Below, piece by piece: positions 46,720-56,611 of a DNA stretch of 64,000 nt; the first letter of the stretch is position 1; every line of letters starts with the position of its first letter. This DNA comes from Bilabrum cf. latius (Eukaryota; Bigyra: Bicosoecida; Bigyra; Bicosoecida). The stretch lies in NCBI GenBank assembly GCA_965178125.1, contig OZ237747.1:930001-994000 (forward strand). The letters are read 5' to 3'. The notes beneath the pieces are model-generated. The model was not told the origin of the DNA and made no database searches. It worked only from the letters and a program-made list of their open reading frames with translations. Position numbers and translations under genes: made by a program.

Positions 46720-48355
46720 ATGCAGGGCACTGTAAGCCCTCCGGAGGATCGGAGGATTTCAGCGGAGCAGACTAGATAGAGCTGGGCTAACCTTGGACTC
46801 CAGCTTCGATGGTTCGATTCGTACTTTATCATTGATCCCCATGACTCCATGCAGGCTGTATTCGTCCTTGCTGCAGAGGCGCAGAGAGGGACAGGGTCAG
46901 CAATACTTGCGAGATCACGGCATGCAAACGCCCTTCAGCCAAGAGCTTCGATCGTGAGTTTGCCCCCTTGTCTGAGATCAGCTTGACATGCCATGTCGAT
47001 GATACCAGCGGCTGCTTTGGCACTCGCGTAGCACTCTCGCAGGAGGGTGTAGCAAGCCGCTGTTCAGTTCGCTTCTGCAATCGCTGCGGGCAAGGTCGAT
47101 GTGGCCGAGCAGCAGTTGGACGAGAATGCCGCTCTTCTGGCTGGGTGGAGCGGTTGTGGCGTCTTGCTTCGGGTGCAAGTGCGCTTGACTGCACCGAATG
47201 GCGATGTGTGTCGGTTGATAGTGAGAAACAAGCTGTAGACTGAGTGGATCGCTTTCGGTTGCACAGATTGGCTCCATCCGTATGTTGTGGAATGTGATAT
47301 CCATGCACTCAGGTACACTCATGTCTGGAATGCATCGTGGCATGCGACAGTGTTGGGCTGCTCGGCAAGCTGCTTCGACATCCATCGGCAGTTGCACACG
47401 TGAGGCATTTGTAACTGGCTGCCGTCCGACCAATATCCTAGGTTTGATCCGTGCTACATTGAATCACGATGAGTATTGGATTTGTTCTTGGTGCTTTTCG
47501 CAGCCGCTGGAATGGGCCCTTGCATTCAGCATGCGACCGGTGGCCTGCTTCAGCCTGGAGTGCGCTTGGCATCTTCTGCTTGCGGGAGCTGGAAACGATC
47601 CGTGGCAGAAGATCAACTGGGAGAGATCATTCAGGGAGCGCAAGACGCCTTCGAATCCTTGGTATGTGGCAGGGTTTGATGCGGGATATTTCGGCAACCC
47701 TTCTGGAGCTGCCTTGCTGCTGCGTTGGGGCCAAGATCAATGGAGGCAGGCAGTGGATAAGTTCCCTGGGACTGACACGTGGTCCAATGGTTTATCTTAT
47801 GGATTGCATTGTAGGATTGGGGATGACGATGACACTGAAATCTGTCGCAAGGATTTCGAAGATCGTGGCTTCGGACATTTGCTCGCTGCGCTGATCAAGG
47901 ACAACCCGCGCCACATCCTGCGGAGGCTCTTCGAGATCGCACCTGACGGCGTGCTGGATCCTGTGAAAGGCCTGGATCCTCGCCGGGCCGATGCAGTCAT
48001 CCGCTGGAGGCGGGCCCATGAGGCCCACAGGGACGCAAGCATGGTGTTCCGGGCGGCGAGCGAGGGCAGGCCCATGGAGCTGGAGAAGAGGCTGAGGCTG
48101 GGCAAGCTGGCGGGTGGGCTGACCCGGGCGGGCCGTGTGGGGTCTGGTGCATGGGGAGCAGCAGCGGTGCGGCTGCTGAGTCCAATGGAGGCGGCTCGTG
48201 TGGGGGGTCATGGGAGGTGTGTGGCTGTGCTGTTGGAGGCGTGGGAGGGGCAGGCGACTGGCAGTGAGGGTGCTTGTGAAGGAAGGGGTGGGGCTGGGTC
48301 GGGGGGTGCGGCAGTGTCGAACTCGCTGATGCGGCTGGGTCAGACTACGAGCTGA
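46720..48355 (+). CDS. B7: array family B protein
   Basis: join(46720..46953, 47053..47312, 47392..48355), 485 aa, fully open. At the codon near the end where other copies have TAG (VAVL-TAG-EAWEG), this copy has TTG, and the frame then reaches the same shared stop region. The last residues are QTTS before TGA. Variable windows: WERSFRERKT, FDAGYFGNPS, GLSYGLHCRI and LIKD. Confidence 0.68.
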
Positions 48356-49021
48356 AGTGGGTTTGAGTGCGTATTCGATTAGGAAGCTGTTCGGCCACAG
48401 GCGGCGGCAGAAAGGAGCGGCATGCGTTCCTGCCCGCATGCTGTTGCCGCGGAGTGCTGCATCCGTACTTCGGGCCTGTGGTCGAACCCCCTGTGCTGAA
48501 AAGGAAAGGAAAGGAATTCTGACGAGTTGTCCCTTCCCTGTCCTTGGCCGGCGGTGGTTGCAACCGCTGAAATCGATAACCGCAGTGCGAACAGCATCTT
48601 GAGCACGTGAGAGAGATTGCAGTCCATTTGCGGGATGCAAGTGTAATGCTTGTATTGATCATTACCAGGCAACCCGCATTTGTCCCTTGGAGTGCTAGTT
48701 GTTAGTCCTTGCGCCCCCTTCGTTCGGCGGGCAAGGGAGCGATTTGGTCGACATTGCTTACGGTAGGCCGCAACTCGACCATAGGTAGATCGCTCGCGCG
48801 TCATTTGTACCAAGTATTGGATCACTTGGCAGTATCGGCTTGCAATTCTTGCCAGCCTGCTCTACCGGCTCAATCTTCGGGCTGGTAGCGCTGTACAACC
48901 AGCAGTGTCGACTGCCCCGCTAATCGTTCTATTTTGCGGCCTCAGCCCTCTCTGCTTCGGAAGCTATTATGATATTGGTTGAGTATCCTTTCGTATTGAT
49001 CGCAGGGCGGAGTTTTAGCTG
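48356..49021. other. B7-C3 spacer, likely CA promoter region
   Basis: It is nearly identical to the B6-C2 spacer, with scattered substitutions. No separate gene is supported. Confidence 0.5.
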
Positions 49022-52000
49022 ATGCTCCGCATGCTTCGTATCGCTGTGCTGGCCTTGGTCGCAGCTTGCGCTGCTAGGAGGACGGTAGCCCAAGGATCTG
49101 GCCCAGTGGTTCGCAGTGTCCCAGCTTACCTCTTTCTTGCAGATGTCGACGTGCTGCCCTAGTCCTTCTTGCAGGAGAGCTCGGAGGCTCATCGTCCTTT
49201 CAGGGTCGTCACGGCCCGTCCGCAGGCAAGGCCGCACGGGGCCTCACTGGTGCTGTGGTCGCGGCCCCCGGACCCAGAGCAAGCCCGAGCTCGCACCGAT
49301 GAAGGAGAAGGATCGGTAGGTACTATGGGTGGGATGAATACTTCACCATCTGGTGCGCGCCCCGGTGAGGTTCCTCTTGCCTCGCCCGGGGAAGGGCACG
49401 TGCCGTTGTTCCACGGGGCCGACCCTGAAGCATGGGTACATGCGATGTTCCAGAGATTCGGACCGATACTGGGGTATTCCATGAACGTGGGTCGGTCGGT
49501 GGCGGCTATAATGTTTCTCAACCAGGCATCTGCGTGGGCGGCACTTCATGCACTTGCAAGCATTCCTGGATAGCCACTGGGTCAAGTGCTGCTGGCCCAC
49601 GGCGCCGGGGGGCAATCAGGCCCGGGGACGGCTGTACTTGGCCGCATCATACCCGAAGCAGTATACACGTGGCTAGGAGATGGAGAAATACATGGGCAAG
49701 AGTACGTGTTCATGAAGATTGGCTTGGAAGAGTCGGGCGCCGGTGCGATCCATGTTTCTGACAACCCTCTACAGCTGGATCTCGTGGGGCAAATGTTCGA
49801 AGCAGCCGCAACGTCGCAGCCACCTGGGATGGTGTTCTAGAGGTGCCGCGGCCCGCCCAAGGGAGGCGCATGTGACGCAAGCGTGTTCTCTCTGTCAACG
49901 CTCCCGGCGGGTCAAGCCGGACCTGGCATTCAGTGCGAGCTACATCGAGTGGCTGCAGGTGAGGCCAGCACAAGCTCGATGGAAGTGGAAATGGGCAGCA
50001 TCAAAGGGGCGGGCTTTACGGCGGCGGGGGCCGCCCAGACGGCTATGAGAGCAGGCTCATCATCATCACCATCATCGTCATCATCGTCATCTGCTGCTGC
50101 TGCTGCTGCTGCGTCATCGTCGTCGTCGTCTGCACCTGCCGGGTCGTCAGACGTGTGCTTTCAGGTGCATGCGCGGTCATCGCAGGCGATGGTATCGATC
50201 GAGAACAGCGTGAAACGGCGCTAGTATAGTATTTGGGGAGATGCCGTCGAGACTAATACTCAGGTGGGAGTTGAATACTCAGGTGGGAGTTGAATGCCAT
50301 AAGCAGCAGCGGCGACAAGCGGAGCAAGCAGCAAGCGGCGCGAAAGCAAGTCAGCCTGCGCCAACGTTCTCGTTCCAAGTGGCTGGGGAGCTCATGTGCT
50401 TGCGCAATCCATTGCATGTCACCTCTGTGATCGGCTGGGCGTCATGGAGGGCAGAGCTGGGCGATGCAGTTCGCCTTGCCGAGGGGAGGCACCCACACGC
50501 GCATCTTGCCAGGACAGAAGGGCTGCAGCGTGCGCTCAAAAAGCTGGACATGTCGACGTTCAAGCCGATGGCTCCTCGTGAGAACGGGAGCGCACCTGTC
50601 ATCAATGCATTGCAACAATCGGCGTGCCGGCTATTCGTAAACCGTGTGACTGGCCCTTGCCCGTAGAATGGGTTTGAGGAGTCTTTCTCTTCTCCCGCGC
50701 CTCAGAGGTACGAGCACGCTAGCCATCTGTCGGCGGTGGCGGCTGGCTTCCGGGGGATGGGCGACAAGAAAGGCAGCACCGAGATGTTTGGGCTGGATAT
50801 AGAGAAGCACGTTGCCGATATTCCAGGTTTCCAGACGATGGACGACCGTGGTAAGGGTAAAGAGGTCAAGACAGCGATTGAGGAATAGATGCGGACAACT
50901 ACAGAGCTGCTTCGCAGGTACTCCGTGCTGCTCGATGATAGATTCATGGCCCAGCTCCGCATCGGCGTGCTGACTGCGGCACGAGCTCGGTTCAGTGCTG
51001 CGCTGGCCACACCCGAAGCTTGGACGGCGTTCTGTGCGAATGCCCCCGCTAGAGAGTTTGCTGAGATTGTCCAGAATGTGTTCGACTCATTGCTTGCCGA
51101 AGCTGATGTGAAGACTATTAAGCCCAGAGCTTCTCGCGCACACAATGCCGAAGGGGCAGGCGAGACGGGATCAGGGCAGCTGGAAGTCGTCGAGTGGGCT
51201 GCCCGGATCATCGCTAGAGCGACGAGTTTGGGCGTCGTGCTGGAGCGGACAGGGCAGGTGCAGCCATCGCGAGGAGGCAAACACGAACGGAGTGGCGCAG
51301 GTCCTGGTCAAGAAGCGAAACCACTGTCGTCTGCAGCCCAAGGCACGGCTTCATCGTCGTCCTCATCATCCGCATCCTCATCGTCCTCGTCGCCTTCGAC
51401 CTCAGCTGCATCCTACTTACCTTCCCCAACTGAAGCTGGTGGCGCGGTTGATTCCTCTGATGTTGGCGCTCAGGTCCAACTCCGGTTCGGTCCAGGGCCT
51501 GGGCTGCCCGATTCGCGTGTGGTCAGCTTCGTGCTTGACCATGAGCCGAACTCTGAGCCTGAGAGTGTCGAAGTGTCAGATACAGAGCACAGGACTAGTA
51601 CAGCCGATTTCATTCGGTAGAAGCAGCAAGATGTAGCGCGGATCAGCCAGCAGCAGCATGCTTGGTGGTGCCGCAGCCAAGACGCCAGGATGCACGTGGG
51701 AAGGTCGGTTGCGATGGATTCAGAATCAGTTGCAATGGACGGTAGCGCTGGCGGTGGCAGTCAGACGTCTGGTCTGCTTGTCAAGCGGGCCAGAGAGGCC
51801 ACGGCTGCAGGTGAGGCGGAGGGTGGCAGTGGCGCGGCGCAGTCCGCAGGGACGCCCTGGGTCAATTCACTGACGCGACTCACAGCACGGTCGTTGGCTG
51901 AGACTGGTAGTGGATCCGTCGGTGCTCATCTGCAGGATCCGCCAGCATTGGTGGGTTCGGGCGAGTCGGCGCGATCCAGCGGTGCAGGGAGCGCTGGCCT

Positions 52001-52538
52001 GCCTCAGTTCGAGGAGCAGCCGCTGCCCAAACGTAGACGCATCGACTCAGCGAAAAGTGGTTTGTGTTTTGCGGCGAACCTCCGGCGTCCACGGCCAGCC
52101 ATCGGATTGCAGTACGGCGGCAATGAGGCAGCAAGCTCAGCCATGCAGCTCTAGGTGCGGGAAGCCTTGGACCGCCAAGTCCACCGGAAGGCAGCTCAAC
52201 TGCGCAGTCATGGGGATCAGTCGCCTGGTCCTGCCAGGGGGCATGCGGAGTCGCCACACGGCCTCTTTACGAGTCATGAGCAAGGTGCAGGCATGAGGCC
52301 GTCAGATGGCGGAGCATCAGGCAGCTCATCATCTACACGGCCACGCCACAGTGAAGGGAAGCAAGCAGGCGCCAGCAGCCCGGCATCTAGGCCTGGGCGC
52401 TCTCGAATGGGATCATCTCGCGGTGCTGGGCGTGACCGGGCGGACGGGGCCTCGGATCTTGGAAGTGGCTACCTGGACGATGCAGAGGGGGGCACGAGTG
52501 GCCAAAGTGGGATGGAGTCGGGCGATGAGGATCTGTGA
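49022..52538 (+). CDS. C3-A8: complete CA-family protein
   Basis: Best-preserved CA copy. join(49022..50263, 50283..52538) gives 1,165 aa ending in TGA. The 19 bp left out is the GT...AG segment of a tandem duplication; without removal the frame shifts. TAGs at 49160, 49571, 49838, 50222, 50664, 50886, 51618 and 52152 are read as Gln. The N-terminus looks like a signal peptide or anchor (MLRMLRIAVLALVAACAA). It is followed by WVHAMFQRFGPILGYSMNV and QEYVFMKIGLEESG, a poly-Ser/Ala tract, a helical region (RRYSVLLDDRFMAQLRIGVL; FAEIVQNVFDSLLAEADV), a second Ser tract, and then the A part with a basic KRRRID motif and an acidic end. Residues about 589-625 vary between copies. No family is recognised. 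Confidence 0.6.
50258..50295 (+). repeat. 19-bp tandem duplication creating GT...AG (C3)
   Basis: Same duplication as in C1 and C2; the removable GT...AG segment is 50264-50282. All three C copies share it, so it predates their duplication. Confidence 0.85.
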
Positions 52539-52876
52539 CCTTGGGTGCACACGGCTCGCAATGCTCGAAGTGCCCCGCCTGGCTCCATTGGCGCCTGCGT
52601 CTGTAGCATCGCGCCCGACTTGCCTGTGACTGTCGATCCTTCTGTTGACGGCATCTGGATGGGGGAAACATTTACTCTCCTCGTCTGTCCACCCGTCTCC
52701 CGATTTCTCCCTGCCAGTGGGTGCCACCACCCCAGTGCAAGTGGTGCTTCTTCCTCCTCCAACTTGTCCACCTGTCTTCCCCCATCGCCTTCATATCTGC
52801 CACACCCACGACTTGATGGCTCATCCGAGCTCCCTGTCCAGTGCGCTACCTCAGCGGCCCTGCCTTGTACTCGGAG

Positions 52877-54518
52877 ATGCAGGGCACTGCAAGCCCTCCG
52901 GAGGATCGGAGGATTTTAGCTTCAGAGATTAGATAGAGCTGGGCTAACCTTGGACTCCAGCTTCGATGGATCGATTCGTACTTTATCATTGATCCCCATG
53001 ACTCCATGCAGGCTGTATTCGTCCTTGCTGCAGAGGCGCAGAGAGGGACAGGGTCAGCAATACTTGCGAGATCACGGCATGCAAACGCCCTTCAGCCAAG
53101 AGCTTCGATCGTGAGTTTGCCCCCTTGTCTGAGATCAGCTTGACATGCCATGTCGATGATACCAGCGGCTGCTTTGGTACTCGCGTAGCACTCTTGCAGG
53201 AGGGTGTAGCAAGCCGCCGTTCAGTTCGCTTCTGCAATCGCTGCGGGCAAGGTCGATGTGGCCGAGCAGCAGCTGTACGAGAATGCCGCTCTTCTGGCTG
53301 GGTGGAGCGGTTGTGGCGTCTTGCTTCGGGTGCAAGTGCGCTTGACTGCACCGAATGGCGATGTGTGTAGGTTGATAGTGAGAAACAAGCTGTAGACTGA
53401 GTGGATCGCTTTCCGTTGCATAGATTGGCTGCATCCGTATGTTGTGGAATGTGATATCCATGCACTCAGGTACACTCATGTCTGGAATGCATCGTGGCAT
53501 GCGACAGTGTTGGGCTGCTCGGCAAGCTGCTTCGACATCCATCGGCAGTTGCACACGTGAGGCATTTCAAGTTGCAAGTTGCTGCCGTCCGACCAATATC
53601 CTAGGTTTGATCCGTGCTCCATTGAATCACGATGAGTATTGGATTTGTTCTTGGTGCTTCTCGCAGCCGCTGGAATGGGCCCTTGCATTCAGCATGCGAC
53701 CGGTGGCCTGCTTCAGCCTGGAGTGCGCTTGGCATCTTCTGCTTGCGGGAGCTGGAAACGATCCGTGGCAGAAGATCGACTGGTGGAGAGCTCTCAGTGA
53801 GCCGGATAAGCCTTCGAATCCTTGGTATGTGGCAGGGCATGATGCGGGATATTTCGGCAACCCTTCTGGAGCTGCCTTGCTGCTGCGTTGGGGCCAAGAT
53901 CAATGGAGGCAGGCAGTGGATAAGTTCCCTGGGACTAAAACGTGGTCCAATGGTTTATCTTATGGATTGCATTGTAGGATTGGTGATGACGATGACACTG
54001 AAATCTGTCGCAAGGATTTCGAAGATCGTGGCTTGGGGCATTTGCTCGCTGCAAGGATCAAGGACAACCCGCGCCACATCCTGCGGAGGCTCTTCGAGAT
54101 CGCACCTGACGGCGTGCTGGATCCTGTGAAAGGCCTGGATCCTCGCCGGGCCGATGCAGTCATCCGCTGGAGGCGGGCCCATGAGGCCCACAGGGACGCA
54201 AGCATGGTGTTCCGGGCGGCGAGCGAGGGCAGGCCCATGGAGCTGGAGAAGAGGCTGAGGCTGGGCAAGCTGGCGGGTGGGCTGACCCGGACGGGCCGTG
54301 TGGGGTCTGGTGCATGGGGAGCAGCAGCGGTGCGGCTGCTGAGTCCAATGGAGGCGGCTCGTGTGGGGGGTCATGGGAGGTGTGTGGCTGTGCTGTAGGA
54401 GGCGTGGGAGGGGCAGGCGACTGGCAGTGAGGGTGCTTGTGAAGGAAGGGGTGGGGCTGGGTCAGGGGGTGCGGCAGTGTCGAACTCGCTGATGCGGCTG
54501 GGTCAGACCACGAAATGA
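52877..54518 (+). CDS. B8: array family B protein
   Basis: join(52877..53110, 53210..53469, 53549..54518), 487 aa, fully open. It has a 6-bp in-frame insertion at the same place as B3, but followed by different residues (FQVASCCRP). Variable windows: WWRALSEPDK, HDAGYFGNPS, TKTWSN joined to GLSYGLHCRI (a hybrid not seen elsewhere), and RIKD. Confidence 0.65.
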
Positions 54519-54776
54519 GTCGGATTTGAGTGCGTATTCGATTAGGAAGCTGTTCGGCCACATGCGGCGGCAGAAAGGAGCGGCATGCGTTCCTGCCCGC
54601 ATGCTGTTGCCGCGGAGTGCTGCATCCGTGCTTCGGGCCTGTGTTGAGATAGTCTGTCGGCGGTTGCAGCCGCTGGAATCGACAACTGCAGTGCGAACAG
54701 CATCTTGAGCACGTGAGAGAGGTTGCAGTCCGTTTGCGGGATGTACGCTTGTTGACTTCGTTCAGAATCAGTTGCA

Positions 54777-55580
54777 ATGGACGGCAGCGCTGGTAGTGGC
54801 AGTCAGCCGTCTGGTCTGCTTGTCAAGCGGGCCAGAGAGGCCACGGCTGCAGGTGAGGCGGAGAGTGGCAGTGGCGCGGCGCAGTCCGCAGGGACGCCCT
54901 CGGGCAATTCACTGACGCGACTCACAGCACGGTCGTTCCCCGAGACTGGCAGTGGATCCGTGGGTGCTTATCTGCAGGATCCGCGAGCATTGGTGGGTTC
55001 GGGTGAGTCGGCGCGATCCAGCGGTGCAAGGAGCGCTGGCCTGCCTCAGTTCGAGGAGCAGCCGCCGCCCAAACGGGGACGCATCGACTCAGAGAAGAGT
55101 GGTTTGTGTTTTGCGGCGAACCTCCGGCGTCCACGGCCAGCCATCGGGTTGCAGTACGGCGGCAATGAGGCAGCAAGCTCAGCCATGCAGCTCTAGGTGC
55201 GGGAAGCCTTGGACCGCCAAGTCCACCGGAAGGCAGCTCAACTGCGCAGTCATGGGGAGCAGTCGTCTGGTCCTGCCAGGGGGCATGTGGAGTCGCCACA
55301 CGGCCTCCTTGCGAGTCATGCACAAGGTGCAGGCATGAGGCCGTCAGATGGCGGAGCATCAGGCAGCTCATCATCTGCACGGCCACGCCACAGTGAAGGG
55401 AAGCAAGCAGGCGCCAGCAGCCCGGCATCTAGGCCTGGGCGCTCTCGAATGGGATCGTCTTGCGGTGCTGGGCGTGACCGGGCGGACGGGGCCTCGGATC
55501 TTGGAAGTGGCTACCTGGACGATGCAGAGGGGGGCACGAGTGGCCAAAGTGGGATGGAGTCGGGCGATGAGGATCTGTGA
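54777..55580 (+). CDS. A9: short A-family protein
   Basis: 267 aa, TAG at 55194-55196, TGA at 55578-55580. It is almost identical to A2 (shared SVGAYLQDPRAL and IDSEKSG), although the two lie at opposite ends of the array. Confidence 0.55.
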
Positions 55581-55730
55581 CCTTGGGTGCACACGGCTCG
55601 TAATGCTCGAAGTGCCTTGCCTGGCTCCATTGGCGCCTGCGTCTGTAGCATCGCGCCCGACTTGCCTGTGACTGTCGATCCTTCTGTTGACGGCATCTGG
55701 ATGGAGGAAACGCTTACTCTCCTCGTCTGT

Positions 55731-55964
55731 CCACCCGTCTCCCGATTTCTCCCTGCCAGTGGGTGCCACCACCCCAGTGCAAGTGGTGCTTCTTCCTCCT
55801 CCACCATGTCCACCCGTCTCCCGATTTCTCCCTGCCAGTGGGTGCCACCACCCCAGTGCTAGTGGTGCTTTCTTTTCCTCCTCCACCTTGTCCACCCGTC
55901 TCCCGATTTCTCCCTGCCAGTGGGTGCCACCACCCCAGTGCTTCCTTTTCCTCCTCCACTTTGT
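55731..55964 (+). repeat. 79-bp minisatellite, three units (A9-B9 spacer)
   Basis: Units start at 55731, 55810 and 55892, with spacings of 79, 82 and 73 bp. This is an independent expansion of the same unit as in the A7-B7 spacer. Confidence 0.85.
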
Positions 55965-56073
55965 CCACCCGTCTTACCCCATCGCCTTCATATCTGCCAC
56001 GCCCACGACTTGATGGCTCATCCGAGCTCCCTGCCCAGTGCGCTACCTCAGCGGCTCTGCCTTGCACTCGGAG

Positions 56074-56472
56074 ATGCAGGGCACTGCAAGCCCTCCGGAG
56101 GATCGGAGGATTTCAGCGGATCAGACTAGATAGAGCTGGGCTAACCTTGGACTCCAGCTTCGATGGATCGATTCGTACTTTATCATTGATCCCCATGACT
56201 CCATGCAGGCTGTATTCGTCCTTGCTGCAGAGGCGCAGAGAGGGACAGGGTCAGCAATACTTGCGAGATCACGGCATGCAAACGCCCTTCAGCCAAGAGC
56301 TTCGATCGTGAGTTTGCCCCATTGTCTGAGATCAGCTTGACATGCCATGTCGATGATACCAGCGGCTGCTCTGGCACTCGCGTAGCACTCTCGCAGGAGG
56401 GTGTAGCAAGCCGCCGTTCAGTTCGCTTCTGCAATCGCTGCGGGCAAGGTCGATGTGGCCGAGCAGCAGCTG
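56074..56472 (+). pseudogene. B9: 3'-truncated B copy at the right array edge
   Basis: Exon 1 (56074-56307), intron 1 and the first 66 bp of exon 2 are present. Homology stops after the codons for AEQQL at 56472, where unrelated single-copy sequence begins. Confidence 0.8.
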
Positions 56473-56611
56473 GTCAGGCCTTGTGCGACCGCCCGCTTGC
56501 GGAGCAGCTGATGTCCTGCGACTTCGTTTGCAGTGTGACGATTGCGTCAATCAGTCCGCCATCAGCAACGCATCGGTGCAGAAGCACTTCCTCGGCCAAA
56601 ACTACAACAAG

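Larger units (their letters stand above)
21382..56472 (+). repeat. 35-kb direct tandem array of CA-B gene cassettes
   Basis: The array is made of near-identical direct repeats in one orientation. Long cassettes (CA plus B, period 6,322 bp between the C starts at 42700 and 49022) alternate with short ones (A plus B, period about 3,036-3,042 bp). Copies: nine A parts (21382, 24121, 27157, 33050, 36163, 39247, 45416, 51735, 54777), nine B genes (22227, 25263, 28304, 34200, 37350, 40381, 46720, 52877, 56074) and three C parts (30384, 42700, 49022). Homology starts inside the A part on the left and ends inside B exon 2 on the right. Short cassettes have lost the C part by deletion between the B downstream region and the A part. 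No inverted terminal repeats, transposase or target-site duplication are visible. Confidence 0.95.

Noticed and set aside
21382-56472. CRISPR array or rDNA-type repeat
   Set aside because: The repeats are multi-kilobase, protein-coding and direct; there are no short regular spacers and no rRNA-like sequence.
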